A stretch of DNA of 64,000 bases from Microcebus murinus (GCF_040939455.1 NC_134112.1:18006501-18070500), one strand, 5' to 3'; shown: positions 13,331-25,500, counted from the first letter of the stretch. Program-made: numbers and translations. Notes: a model not told the origin generated them from the sequence alone.

Positions 13331-13494
13331 CATCTCAGCTCATGATCGGTTCCACGCCTTCCTTGTTGCCTGACTGCCCTTTCAAACAAACTTTCTGCCA
13401 CTCAGTAATTTCAAGAGTCCCCCTCATCCCCAGCGACCACCCTGGTCCAGGGTCCGTCACCGGGGGGTCAGGGTTCTGGCAATAGCCCCTCTCT

Positions 13495-13559
13495 GTTCTC
13501 CCAGTCTCCACTCTGCCTCCCTGCAGCCTGTCCTCACACAGCAGCCAGAGTGAGTGTCT
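13495..13559 (+). mobile_element. L2 LINE, first part
   Basis: 'cccagtctccactctgcctc', 'cctgcagcctgtcctcacac' and 'agcagccagagtgagtg' follow the L2 3' region. It continues at 13796 beyond an inserted L1M piece. Confidence 0.7.
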
Positions 13560-13795
13560 TTTTAGCATTTTAGTATGAGACTTTTCACACGTACAGAAAA
13601 GAATGAAATTTACAGAGCTCGTCCCTGTACCCATCCCTAGCTTCCGCCATGAACATGTTACTGTGCTGGTTTGATCACAGATCTCCCCACCCATTTGTTC
13701 CTCTACCTGTCCCACAATCCACCTTACTGATATGTTTTGATGCATTTCAAACTAAGTTGCAGACATGAGTATTCTTCCCCTTAAATACTCGAGCC
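13560..13795 (-). mobile_element. L1M 3' UTR fragment inserted in L2
   Basis: The order 'gtacagaaaagaatgaaat', 'cctgtacccatccctagctt', 'ctaagttgcagacatgag' matches an old L1M 3' UTR in antisense, the same family as 36840-37210. It splits the L2 copy into two parts that read on cleanly. Confidence 0.6.
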
Positions 13796-14262
13796 AGAAT
13801 GGATTTTTAAAAATGAGAGTCAGATCATCTCACTTTCCTGCTCGTAACCCCCAGGGCTTCCCTTACCCTTGGAATACAAGCCCAGCCCTTGCCATGGAGT
13901 ATAATGTCCTGCAGGGTCCAGCCCTATGGCCCTCTGGCCATTCCTCAGTCTCTTCCCTTCACTCACTCGGCTCCAGCCACAGTGGCCGGCTTCCTGCTCT
14001 TCAAACATGGCCAGAGCTCCCTTGCCTTGGGGCCTTTGCACCTGCTGCCCCCTGCCATGCCTTCTCCTTCGAGACACCTTTTCTGATCCCCTCCCTGCCC
14101 TCTGTTTCACCCACATTGCCTCGCTTCATTCTCCGTTGTATCACTGGTCACTACCCGATGTGATGTCACACATTTCTAAGGCCATAGATGTTGTCAGATT
14201 CTCTGCCTAGGCCTAGAACATTTCTAGATTACAGCAGAATATAAATGTTTGTTGAATAAACA
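13796..14262 (+). mobile_element. L2 LINE 3' end, second part
   Basis: L2 order continues: 'gagagtcagatcatctcact', 'cccccagggcttcccttacc', 'ctccagccacagtggccggc', 'ggggcctttgcacctgctgc', and the end 'aaatgtttgttgaataaa'. The open frames of 94-132 codons here are by-products of this repeat. Confidence 0.85.
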
Positions 14263-14520
14263 AATGGAGGAGGGAAGGAAGGAAGGAAGGAAGGAAGGAA
14301 GGAAGGAAGGAAGGAAGGAAGGAAGGAAGGAAGGAAGGAAGGAAAAGAGAAAAGAGAGAGAAAGGGAAGGAAAGGAAGGGAAGAGGGAAGAAGGAAGGAA
14401 GGAAGGAAGGAAGGAAGGGAAGAGGGAAGAAGGAAGGAAGGAAGGAAGGAAGGAAGGAAGGAAGGAAGGAAGGAAGGAAGGAAGGAAGGAAGGAAGGAAG
14501 GAAGGAAGGAAAGAAGGAGG
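14263..14520 (+). repeat. (GGAA)n microsatellite
   Basis: Long GGAA/GGGA array in three blocks, with perfect runs near 14272-14343 and 14430-14510 and broken repeats between. It grew directly from the A-rich tail of the L2 copy. The Lys/Glu/Gly/Arg reading frame across it is a microsatellite artefact. Confidence 0.97.
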
Positions 14521-14931
14521 GGAAAAGGATAGATTTTCTGCTGGAGAATTGTGCTTCTTTTTCAGGCGTTGCCCTGTGTCACGTTGATGAAGAGAACCGG
14601 GTCTTCATCCATGTGGCTCCATCCTGAAGGCTTTCCCAGAATCCAGGCCCAAATGTAGCCTGCAGAGTGGTGTGTAAGTGTCGCGAGCAAGGTGGGTTGG
14701 CATCGTTCCGTGTGACTGTTTCCTGCTGCCCCTGTGCCAGTCCTCCTACATCAAATTCAAGGCTGGTCCTTTCACTCCACTGATGATGGGCTGGCAGGGG
14801 CAGCTGGGAGCTTAAGGTTAGAGGGGTAATTCCAGTTCAGAGTCTTCAATTTCTACCCATTTGATTCATGAGGTAGAAAAATACAGTATCAGAAAAACTC
14901 TGGGCCATCATGGATTATATCTAAAATGCAT
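14521..14931. other. unique non-coding DNA
   Basis: No recognised feature. Confidence 0.4.
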
Positions 14932-15272
14932 GGCTGGGTGCGGTGGCTCACTCCTGTAATCCTAGCACTCCGGGAGGCCTAGGTGGGTGGATCCCTAGAG
15001 GTCAGGAGTTCATGACCAGCCTAAGCAAGAGCGAGACCCCATCTCTACTAAAAATAGAAAGAAATTAACCGGACAACTAAAAATATGTGGAAAATATTAG
15101 CTGCTCATCATTGGCGCATGCCTGTAGTCCCAGCTACTCAGGAGGCTGAGGCAGGAGGATTGCTTAATCCCAGGAGTTTAAGGTTGCTGTGAGCTAGGCT
15201 GATGCCACAGCACTCTAGCCCAGGCAACAGAGTGAGATTCTGTCTCAAAAATAAGATAAAATAAAATAAAAT
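14932..15272 (+). mobile_element. Alu SINE, lemur-type
   Basis: Sense dimeric Alu from 'ggctgggtgcggtggctcac' to an A-tail of AAAAT units. The linker 'gaaagaaattaaccggaca' marks it as strepsirrhine-type. A short duplication of 'aaaatgc' flanks it (14924-14929 and after 15267). CpGs are more decayed than in the copy at 16977, so this one is probably older. Confidence 0.93.
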
Positions 15273-15409
15273 GCCATATATTCCCAAAGTTCCCAGACCC
15301 TTCCCCTCTGTGGGTTTTTATGTTATTGAATAATTGTAATAAGCTCAAATCTCCCTGCTCGCTTTGCCCACTTGCTGTATGCAGGACCTCCAGATACAAT
15401 CAGATACAA

Positions 15410-16976
15410 TCTGAGGTTCTTCTTGTTAATAATTTCTAGTTTTATCCCTCAGTTTTGAAGGATAGTTTTTCCAGATATAGAATTCTCTGTATCATCCAGC
15501 TGCCTGCAGGCCTCCAAGTTTTCTGCTGAGAAATTGGCTAATAATCTTACTGATGATCCCTAATATGTGATACGTCACTTTTCTTTTGCTGCTTTAAAGA
15601 TTCTCTTGGTCTTTGTCTTTTGATAGTTTCATTATAATATGTCTCAGTGTGGGTCTTTTGAGTTTATCATACTTGGCATTCTTTGGGCTTTTTAGATTTA
15701 TAAATTTAAGTCTGTTTTCAAATTTGGGGATCTTTAAGCCATTATTTCTTCAAATAATCTCTTTGATCTCTCTATCCCTTTTTCTCTATGTTCTCCTTTT
15801 GGGAATCACAGACTAAAAATATTGGCCCACTTGATGGTGTCCTCTTATGCTTTATTTATTTCTTTAATTTTTATACTTTCTGCTTCTTAGACTTGACAAT
15901 TTCAAATGTCCTATCTTCACGTTCTCTGATTCTTTTTTCTGCCTGCCCAAATTTGTTGATTTGTTGAATCACTCTAGTGACTTTTTCAATTTAGTTATTA
16001 TATTTTTCAGCTATAGAATTTCTTTTTCTGTTCTTTTTAAAATTTTGATCTCTTTATTAAAATTCTTATTTTTCATGTATCATCTTTCTGATTTCCTTTA
16101 GTTCTTTGTCTGTGTGGGTTTTTTTTTTTTAGCTGTTTGAACATATTTAAGACAATTTTTTCTTAAATGTCTTTCTCTAGATAGTCTGATGTCTTGTGTT
16201 TTCTCAGGAATAGCCCTAGACATATATTTTGTTCCTTTGAATGGGTCATGTTTTCCTGTTTCTTTGTATGCCTTGTGATTTTTGTTGTTGGAAAAACAGC
16301 CACCTCTCCCAGTTTTTGCAAACTGGCCTTGTGCTAGGACATTCCCCTACTTATTAGCTAGGCATAATTTGAACACTGGAATCAGCCCAAAGTGAAGGTT
16401 TAAGGTCTTACAGCTCTTTTCTGAGCATGTATCTTTCCTGGACTTATGAGTGGCTTTTTCAATTCTCCTGTGTATGTGGCTGGTTTTGAATGTCTGAATT
16501 TTCCAAAGAGTCTCACCCGGTTTCTCTTAGTGACCCAGGATGGACTATTGAATGTCTCCATTTGTACTGTCTTGCCCCAGGTGCCTGCAGGTCTATAGGT
16601 TTTATGAGCTACGCCTGCTACTTTTTGCAACTTTTCCACCTGAGCTCCAAGGTAGTCAAAACAGGGCCTAGTCCTTCAGGCAACCCCTAAACAGGTTAGA
16701 ACATTGTAAATTACTTCTGCTCTACTCCCTCTCATTCAAGGGAGGGAATTGTGAACTGGGCTGCTACCTCCTGCAGATCAAGACTGTCCCATGCTGGTGA
16801 GAGGATGGAATAAGGGTGAATAAAAGCATCACAACATTTCTCAAAATTTTTAATGTGTTTTCTTTCTTTTTTTTTGACCAAGCATTTGTTTGGTTGCTGT
16901 TGACTTTTGTTTATTTTCCAGAACCTGATAAAGTTATTTTAGTTGGTTGCTAGTTGTATTTTAAAAAAATATTTCC
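15410..16976 (-). mobile_element. L1M 5' region with ORF1, antisense
   Basis: Reading the minus strand from 17375 down gives an L1M 5' UTR, then ORF1 (about 16280 to 15440). ORF1 is recognisable by its coiled-coil codons, the 'attatttcttcaaataatct' and 'ttctccttttgggaatcaca' segments (antisense of the RRM region), and the C-terminal domain ending near 15440. ORF2 is absent, so this is a 3'-truncated relic. Frames are broken throughout. Confidence 0.75.
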
Positions 16977-17315
<339 letters not shown>

Positions 17316-17375
17316 GAATATTTCCATGGGGGAATGAGGCCTAGAGCTTCTTATTCTGCTATTTTGTTTTACTAA
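17316..17375 (-). mobile_element. L1M 5' UTR end, antisense
   Basis: 'gggggaatgaggcctagagc', 'ttcttattctgctattttg' fits the extreme 5' end of an L1M element in antisense and continues 15410-16976 across the Alu. Confidence 0.55.
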
Positions 17376-17869
17376 CATTTTATATTTTCTTCTTGTTTAT
17401 ACCTGTATTTATAAATTTTTTATATGAAGAACAGCTATTTCTCTTATAATAAGAAATGTTAAAAATTGCTACTAAAGAGACTATTATGAGAAGATATCTC
17501 ACAATAGCAGGAAAAGAAATATAAACTACAAAGGAATTTACCTTACGATAGGTGCTTATGAACTACAGTAGAAGCACATTTTACATAGGAATTAAATCAC
17601 AGACTGAGCTCTCAGCTAAAATCTCGTATAGTCAACGTAAACATAGTATCACACCCAGCACCCTGACATGCTGGCACCTTGAAAGGTTCAAGGAGCTGAG
17701 GCCAGTTCCTCATTTTACTCCAGGATGTGCCCAGTAAGTGGACCATGGGTAGAGTGCCCCACACTGCTTAAATTCTTTCTTCCTGAAATACATATAGTTT
17801 AATTCATATCTTCATTTAAACATATATTTGTTTAGCCTTTAGTTTATATAAATAGGATTACAAAAGGTT
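17376..17869. other. A/T-rich DNA, possibly more L1
   Basis: Part of 17440-17560 may be diverged L1 ORF2, but the match is weak. The remainder is unrecognised. Confidence 0.3.
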
Positions 17870-18884
17870 ATAAAGAGAGATAAAAAATGATTTGAATAGA
17901 TGGCAAGATATATCATATTCTTAAATGAAAGATCAAGTATCATGAATATTTCATCCTTTCCCATTAATAGGTTGGCAAGATGCAATTTTAATAAAATATA
18001 TACAGGATGTTTTGCAGGAAACATGACAAAACAATTCAAAATCTCACATGACAAAAGAGCTAAATCAGGAAAACGAAAAGCAATTCTGAAAAAGAGAGTA
18101 TGGAGCAAGGGGCAAAATCTATTAGCTCTTCCTGGTAGTAAATCACACTGTAAAGTTACAATAATTTAAACTTTGTGACACTGACTCAATGACAGCTATA
18201 TCAATAGAACAGAACAGATAAAACAGAAATAATCTTTTATGTTTAAATTAAATATTTCATAAATAGGCATTATAAGTTAATTTGAAAAAAAGAACATTTC
18301 AAATAAATGTGTGGGATAATTGATTAGCATTTTATAATAAAGTACTCTTTAGACCATCATTTTTATTATGAGCCAAAATAAATCCAAGCCAAATATTAGA
18401 AAATGTTGAAAACTTGAATTAAATATGTATCAGATCTTTTGTGGATGAAGAATTTTTAAATTTAAAAGTAACGGAAGAAGGTAAAAAGTCTAACTGATTT
18501 TATGCAATTTCAACTGCCATTAAAATGATAAGCAAAATATAAAGGCAAAAAACACATTGGAAAATATTTTCATTCAATTTTATTGATAAAGACATAATAT
18601 CTTTATCATAAAAAGTGCTCATCTTAAAAAATAAGAAAAACATTGAAATCTCAAGAGAATCAATTGTCAGATACTAATTGATAATTTATAAAATAGGAAT
18701 TATTACACAACTAATTAATAAACATGAAAAATATATGAACTTACAAATGATCTCGGAAATGCATGATTAAATAAAATTGAGGAATAATTTTCATTCCTTA
18801 AATAAGCTAAAACATGTTTTCAATTATGGTACCAAATGCGGGAGAGATAATGTAAATGATATTTATGCTTATTACTGCTGACAT
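17870..18884 (+). mobile_element. L1M ORF2 relic, part 1
   Basis: L1 ORF2 order is visible: 'atagatggcaagatatatca', 'aaagcaattctgaaaaag', 'tcaatagaacagaacagata', then 'acattggaaaatattttcat'. It is very diverged, with many stops, and covers the part after the reverse transcriptase domain. It resumes near 19180. Confidence 0.65.
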
Positions 18885-19175
18885 TACAAAGTGGCATGCA
18901 TTATTCAGGGTGAGTTAGGCTATGCAGCTATAACATATAACGTGAAAATCTTAATGGCTAACACGAAAGCTTATTTCTCACTCATGCAAAGCTCAGTGGC
19001 TGTTGTGACTCTCGTCCACCTGGTGATTTGGGGAGCCATGCTACTATCTTACTGTTTAGCTTTCTGCACTGCCTTGCTAGGTAGCACAGAAGCATGAAAA
19101 ACACACCTCTTTTAAGTGCCTTAGATGTGTGCCATTTCCACTCATCGCCCATTGTCTAGTCACATGCCCCCAAAC
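18885..19175 (+). repeat. medium-reiterated repeat inserted in L1
   Basis: 'gctatgcagctataacatat', 'aatcttaatggctaacacg', 'cttatttctcactcatgc' and, near the end, 'ctagttacaagagggttgg' fit a mammalian repeat whose name I cannot fix. A relative sits at 30040-30470. It splits the L1 ORF2 relic. Confidence 0.5.
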
Positions 19176-19420
19176 TAGTTACAAGAGGGTTGGAAACATA
19201 AAAGAGCATATGGGTATTTAGTGACTATTACTATCTCTGACATGTGGTACAGCCCTTTTGGAAATAAATTTACAGCATAAATCAAATGCAACAGTAATTT
19301 TACTTCTGGATACGAATCCTCAGGAAATTAAAAAAAAATGATAAAGTCTAAATACATAAAAATGATCATCACCTCACAACCCCATATTATCATCTACAAA
19401 ATGGTAATTCAGTGGCTTCT
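19176..19420 (+). mobile_element. L1M ORF2 relic, part 2
   Basis: 'tggtacagcccttttggaaa', 'acttctggatacgaatcctc' and 'ctacaaaatggtaattcagt' correspond to the ORF2 C-terminal coding region in sense, continuing 17870-18884. Confidence 0.55.
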
Positions 19421-20659
19421 TATGAACAAGAATTTGACTCAGTCTGCAAGGCAACTAGACAGGTGCACTTGGGACAGAGCTTCATGCCAACAAGATAGAT
19501 CTGCCAGAATTAAGTTGCTCCCACCAAACCTCCCCACATGACCCCATCACCTATTCTCTCGTGTTTAAATCCCAAACTTGACTCCCGACCCTCGAGTTCT
19601 TTCCGTTGGGTGCATGGCACCTTCCACTGTGATTTTCAACATCGACTCTGGCTTTGACCTTTGGCACCACCCTGGCCTCACGGCCTGGATTTAGTGTTTG
19701 ATCAAGACACTGGCCTTTTACACATGCCTTGTTTGACCTACACAGTGTTTTGAAAATTTTTGAAATTATAGCCAACATTTAAACTTGGGAGATTTCACAA
19801 CTATATCCAGATTTCAGGCTTTTTTTAAAAAATGGAAAGCTTGATAACCCATGCCATGCCATGTTCAGGCTGCGTGGCTCGTCATGCAGGAGCCCTTTCC
19901 GTCTTCCTCCTTTTCTGCTTCACTCAGCTGCTGTGGGGCCCTGAGGTTGCTACTCCCTGCTTAGAACAATTACCCCACTTGTCCGACCCTATGTTGGGTA
20001 ATTTCCTTTTCTGCCATTTCAGTGACCCCCTCTTTGCCCTCAAGAGCAACTTTATTATGATTAACAATCCCCCCCGCCCCCCAAATCTGCCAGCAGGGAC
20101 CCCTGGGGAACAGATTTCCTCTCTGGGGAAGTCCAGACTCCAAAGCTGGGAGAGTCAGCGCTTTCTTAGGACTGGGCAAATCTGCACTTTCTTCCTTGGC
20201 CCTCTCTGCGGCCTGCACCCAGTCTTTTGTCCCTGGCGCCCCTCGCCTGTTGCAGCCCTGGGCAGAGGGCAGCTCATGGGCCTTCTCCTGGCAGGCACAA
20301 GTGGGTGCTAATGAATGGAAGAATGTGCTGTCCTTACACCTGATAATGAGGCCATTGACCCCCACCTCTTCTCTCCCCACCCTCAGTATTTCTTTTCATG
20401 TGCAATAATCTGCATAGGCAAGACACAGACCCCAGTTCAGATCCTAGTTAGACGTTACACTTGACTGAGAGCTCACAAAATGCTCAGCTGTTATTCCGAG
20501 GTGTGAACTCCCTGCAGTGGTGTCATGATTGAAAACGGATATTAAATAATACTTTGAGGTATTTGACACTTGCACTACTCAAGCAGAGTAAATCAAAGGC
20601 GGAGATGCCCATCGTCTGTCTGTCTGTCCACCTGTCCTTTTGATCCATCCACCCCATCC
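19421..20659. other. unique non-coding DNA
   Basis: Open frames of 159 (19832-20311, plus) and 136 codons (19970-20380, minus) overlap on opposite strands. Neither has a recognisable domain or exon signature. No repeat is identified. Confidence 0.45.
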
Positions 20660-20850
20660 AGGCACCATTTATTTAATGCCTACTCCCTGTCAGGCCCTTT
20701 TATGTACCATGCTCCTCATAATGCCAAGACGATAGCCCCATTTTATTGGTGAGAAAACTGAGGTGTAGGGGATTCAAAAAATATTTGCCCAAGGTCATAA
20801 AACTTACAGATGAAATTCAAACTCTAAAGCCTGAGACCATCACGACGAAC
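20660..20850 (-). mobile_element. MIR SINE
   Basis: Minus-strand MIR: 'tttatttaatgcctactccc', 'gccccattttattggtgaga', 'aaactgaggtgtagggg', 'tgcccaaggtcataaaactt'. Confidence 0.75.
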
Positions 20851-21589
20851 ATTTCTGCCTTGAAGAACTTCGCTGTCTAGTAGAGACTATTTTAGGTGAG
20901 ATTATTATCAATTCATTCTTAATTTCAAATTAAAAATTCCTACTGTCACTTCAGTTATTTGGATGTTTTTTGCCAAAAACACTTGAGGGCCCACATTATC
21001 CAGATAATTACTTCACAGGCATAGCCTCAGAATGTGCCTTGTCCTACTAAGTAATAATAAATACCAAAGCCTGGCAGAGTGAGAGCCTGGCAGGATACTG
21101 TGGGACACACTCACTTGTGTTTGCTACCCCTGGTTTGCCCCTTCTCCTTCCAAGCAAGTCCTGGGGCCCTTTGTATTTCCTTGCTTTGGGGAATTTTTAC
21201 AGGACAGCATGTGAACAAAAACTGCTAGAAGTCTATGGTTCCTCCTGTATTTTGTGAATGCTTAAGGCAGATTGGGGAGAGCGCGGGAAACAGATCCTAA
21301 GATCAAAGAAACACCAGGGAAAGCTTACCTCAGGTCTGGGGGGTCTCTGGTCAGCCAGTTGCACAAATAGTGTGGGATCCACTCCCACCCTATGGCAGCC
21401 CCTGGGGAGGGGGTCACACTTGGAGGCCCTGACTTTGTGGGGCCCCTGGAGGCTTGTCTCTGGGCACCATCCCTGCAGGAGCTGGGGAAAGGGAAGTCTC
21501 AGTGATGGCTGTGAACCCAGGGCCCTACTACCAGAAGGCAGTGATTACAAAAATCGCACACTTTATTTGTGCCAGCGTTGCCTTTGTAA
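20851..21589. other. unique non-coding DNA
   Basis: No recognised element. The 5' part of a 263-codon open frame that runs on into the L2 at 21590 lies here. Confidence 0.4.
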
Positions 21590-22118
21590 AACACTTAGAA
21601 TGAAGGATTTTTGCTACTTGTCCTTTGCCTCCCGAATCAAAGCCAAATTTCTCAGGGTGGTTTTCAGGTCCTTCCTCTCTTCAAAGCCAGTCTTCATTTC
21701 CAGTGGAAGCCCCTGCTCTCAGTACTTCGGACCCCACGGTCCAGCCACTGGGGCCTGCAGGCAGATTTCCCTGTACCCTCTCCTGCCCCCAAACCTTCAC
21801 ACAAGCTGTTCCCTCTGCCTGCAGACTAGTCTACTCTACTCTCTGGATGCTTCTATTTCAAGGTCCTGGAAGAGCCTTCCCAGCCTCCCTCCCCAACACA
21901 CACTCACCCCAACGTCAGTAGCAGAACTAATCACTTCCACTTTTGTGCTCGGTGGCATTTTATTATTTGATCAAAGTCAGGGACTTAGCGGTCATCTCCC
22001 CAGTGGGCCGAGTACCTTGAGGTCGGTGCTGTGTCTGAGTCATTTCTGATTCCCCAGGACCTAGCACAGTGCGGGGCACACGGTGATTCGGCAAAGGTTT
22101 GCAGGATGAATATGTCAG
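21590..22118 (+). mobile_element. L2 LINE 3' end
   Basis: Plus-strand L2: 'cttcacacaagctgttccct', 'ctggaagagccttcccagcc', 'cttgaggtcggtgctgtgtc', 'ccccaggacctagcacagtg', ending near 'aaaggtttgcaggatgaat'. It covers most of a 263-codon open frame, which is therefore not a gene. Confidence 0.75.
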
Positions 22119-22369
22119 AGCAGGAGCGGAAACATGGAGGGATGCCGGGCGCTGGGAGGTAGAGAGGGCGTGCACGCTCCACACCCAATGCCTGCCACTA
22201 CCTGGCTGGGGTCACTCTGGCAGGACAGTATTTGAAAATCTTGGGTTTGATAATGATTCAGGTCTTCATTGCATTCTTTTGTTTCATATCCTTGACTGAT
22301 TCTTGTGGTTCCCCTAACCTTGAGACTTTTATAAGCAACTACTAGGGTCTGGGTCTGGTTCTCTCACAG
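22119..22369. other. unique non-coding DNA
   Basis: No recognised element. Confidence 0.4.
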
Positions 22370-22500
22370 TGCTGTGGCTTAGTATCCTTATCCGCATTTT
22401 ACAGATGAGTCCACCCAGGCTCCGAGAGGTTAAGTGACTTTTTCACGTCCTCACTGGGAGTCAGGGCCAGACACAAACTCAGGTTTGCCTCATCCACTGG
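22370..22500 (-). mobile_element. MIR SINE remnant
   Basis: 'gcattttacagatgagtcca', 'ctccgagaggttaagtgact', 'gggagtcagggccagacac' match minus-strand MIR. Confidence 0.7.
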
Positions 22501-24599
22501 GCACCAGTGTGGATGTCCTCATGGGAAGAAGTACCCCGAATCAGGATAATTTGAGGGGTGTTTATGTACAAAGGCACTCATTGCACGCTGTGGGTGGGCA
22601 GAGGGGAACCAGAGGGCTGGGGAGGGGCCTGGGGCTGGCAGCACAGAGAATCTAGGAGAGGCTTCGCTGAGGTCCTGGCCTCCCTACCCAGGCCTAGCCA
22701 GCCCAGGGCAGCCTCTCACTGCTGGGCCCAGACTCAGGGGACAGGGGAGCTCATGGATAGGTCCTCAGGGGTCTACTTCCGCAGCAGACAGCAGGGTGAA
22801 GCAGGAGGCAGAATGGATCTAGGAGGACCAACGGAAGACAGCTGCACACCAGCAATGTCGTACACGGGCAGGCGAGAGCAATGGGACATGTCGGGGTAGA
22901 GATGTCTAACTGGGTGCTCTGGCTCCCAGGGGGCAATCTTACAAAACTCTTACATGGGACTTTCATGGCAGGTCACACTCCCACCCTGTACATCAGCCCC
23001 CCTGCTTGGGAGGACTCACACCTCCACAGCTCCCGATGGCTGGGGGTCTGCCCAAGACCGAGGGACCGAGACCCCAGGCCCTTGCTCCCTGCTCCAAACA
23101 GTCACCGCAGGAGAAGCTCTGGTGGCCCTTGGGGGTCCCATCTCTTCTGAGCATCTGATTTCCCTCAGAGTAGGAAGCGTGGCGGGCAGGCAGCAGGCCA
23201 GCGTCCCCCTCCCTCCCCAGCCCCCACTCCCGCCTCCAGCCATCTGGGAAGAGAAGGGCAGCCCTGTCTTTCCATCAGTTTCTCTCGCTTGCTTCCCTCA
23301 CCTTTTCTCCTTCTTAATCTTCCTGCGGCTCCTAAAAGGATTAATTAGAAAGATGTGAGCAGGGGTTGGAACGTCAGAAAACAATCGTCACTTTCCTATC
23401 TGACCTCTCTCACCAGCTGCAGAATTAACAAATTGAATGTCCTCAGCAGACAGGGGTGGCACATGATACGGAGTTCATTACGAGCCTTGCAGGGGCCTGC
23501 GTGCCGAGCCCCGTTTAAACAACTCTTGCTGATTAAATTCCTCCCGGGCACTCCCGCCAGATGCTGTTAGAAAATACTCACATCCAAGAGGTTTTTCATT
23601 TTTTTTTTTTAAACATGTGCCAATTCTTTGCCTGCTATCTGCAGGTGCTGGCAAGCGTCACAGGCCGGCTTCGCTGTCTGCACTCTTATCCACCCGGCGC
23701 CTGCCTGGGGGGCTCACGTCGTCAAGAATGGGACCCTGGGCTCTGCCGGGGCTGTCAAAAGCTCTCCAGCCACCCCGCGTGGCCGCCTTCCCTGCCCCCA
23801 GCCCTGGCTCCCAGCACCTCACCTTCTGCAGCTCACAGCTCTCTCCAGTGTTTCAAGGTGACAACACAGACCGGGTGACCTGCGAGAAGCGGGGCCTTGG
23901 CGGGGGGGCAGGCATGCAATCTTGCCTGGGCCCGTGCCAGCTGCCTCTCGGCCAGGCTGCACTTCAGACCTGAGCCAAACAGGGACATAAAATCGCCACC
24001 TCTGTGAGCAGGGGGAGGGCCTTTGGCACTTGCTCACAGGCCCCTTTAGAGTAAGGCCCAGAAAGCACCTTCCTCATGCTCCTACTTCATTACTTCGTTT
24101 ATTCCTCGCTTGATGCTTAGTTAAAACCAGTGAGCTCTTAGCACTTTAATAGAGGCCAATTAATATCTACAAAGCAAAGGTGCAAAATATAAGCCATAGC
24201 ATTTTTATCAGTGCTCACATATTTTCATGAAGGTAATAGAAATGTGTGACCAACATTCAACTCTACACTCTGTTCCGCTCTAACCCACTCCCTCCATCCC
24301 CTTTTCAGGCCTGGGATCATGTCCCATTGTCACCAGCCCTCAAAAAGGCACCTTCTCTTGTGGCTTCCTTTCGCCTTTGGAATTAGCTTCTTTATTGGGT
24401 TCTCCCTTCGGTACCCAGTGTGAGTGGCCCACTCATGAACAGCAGCAGTTCTGCTCATGAACGCAGCTTGCCCATCCCACTAGAGAAGATACCCAGCATC
24501 AGGTGAGGGGCATCGCTCCTGGCACCGCCACCTTTTGGTGTTTAGGATACTTGGTTCCTGCTTCCCCTTAAAAGAACTAAGAACTCCCCTGGGTCAAAC
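22501..24599. other. long repeat-free GC-rich block
   Basis: About 2 kb with no recognised interspersed repeat, GC-rich in 22560-23330 and 23640-24030. It includes A/T-richer islands at 23330-23640 and 24050-24240 with ATTA-type cores ('aaaggattaattagaaag', 'gaggccaattaatatctac'). Open frames of 105-134 codons overlap in several registers and look like GC effects. Conservation or a regulatory role is possible but not shown here. Confidence 0.45.
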
Positions 24600-24960
24600 G
24601 ACACAAGTAAGTAGTTACAGAGAATTGCGGGAGTGATTGAAGGACCTGAACCTGATCATCCCAGAGAAGGGAGGACTTGGGGTGGGGAGGAGCTTGAAGC
24701 CGGCTTTGGGATGTCTGACAGGTGGTCTCGTGGAAGGGATAACACTCTGAGTCCTTGCGTGAAAGAACCAGGCACGGTCAGAGGACAGCAAAGGACAGAC
24801 ACGTGTCAGCTCAATACTGGGAACAACTTCATAACAATCAGAGCCGTCCAAAGATGGAACTGAGTGCCCAGGAGGTAGTGAGTTCCCTGCCACCGAGGTG
24901 TTCAAACAGATGACAAATGACCACTTGATGAGAAAGAATAGCATGGGTGTCTAAATTAGT
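24600..24960 (+). mobile_element. possible CR1/L3-type LINE remnant
   Basis: 'aacaacttcataacaatcag', 'agccgtccaaagatggaact', 'caggaggtagtgagttccct', 'gaggtgttcaaacagatgac' follow an order I associate with ancient CR1/L3 3' regions. Family assignment is tentative. Confidence 0.45.
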
Positions 24961-25065
24961 CTTAAAAGAAAATTTCTTCCAACTTGAGATTTTATTATTC
25001 CTTTTATCAGAAATATCAGAGTCCCATGGAGTCTTCACATTAGCAGAGACACAGTGGTTCTAGAG

Positions 25066-25254
25066 CAGGGGTCCTCAAACTTTTTAAACAGGGAGCCAGT
25101 TCACTGTCCCTCAGACCGTTGGAGAGTGCCCACTGTGGGCCAGGGATGAGTCAGCTAAGCAGGACAGGCAGCTGTGGCAAAAACACCCGGCGGGCTGGAT
25201 AAATGTCCTAGGCGGGCGGCATGTGGCCCGAGGGCCCTAGTTTGAGGACGCCTG
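25066..25254. mobile_element. hAT MITE (189 bp) with perfect target duplication
   Basis: Left terminus CAGGGGTCCTCAAACT and right terminus (reverse complement) CAGGCGTCCTCAAACT match at 15 of 16 positions. An identical 8-bp duplication TTCTAGAG sits at 25058-25065 and 25255-25262, fitting the hAT (Charlie-like) target pattern nTCTAGAn. The interior has no coding capacity. It is a deletion derivative moved by a transposase made elsewhere. Confidence 0.92.
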
Positions 25255-25262
25255 TTCTAGAG

Positions 25263-25500
25263 GGAACCCATAAGAAATCATAGGCCTACCCAAAGATTAG
25301 GGAGGAGAGAGAAAAACACAAAAGGATTTTTTAAAAGTGCAATAGGTTGGGGTTATTAAGTGTAGGGTAGAGACACTGTCTTTTGCTTTAATGGTCTAAA
25401 TATGATCACTACGTCAGGGCCCTACATAATTTTGTATATTTATAGTGGCTATTGGGTCAGAAAAGTTCAACATAGCATTCAGTAAAATTTTGAATTTAGA
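25263..25500. other. unique non-coding DNA
   Basis: A/T-rich with no recognised element. Confidence 0.4.

Noticed and set aside
14249..14587. 112-codon Lys/Glu/Gly/Arg repeat protein
   Set aside because: Direct translation of the GGAA microsatellite.
21258..22049. 263-codon open frame, the longest in the window
   Set aside because: Its second half lies in an L2 3' region on the same strand and its product has no domain or coding bias; it is a chance frame.
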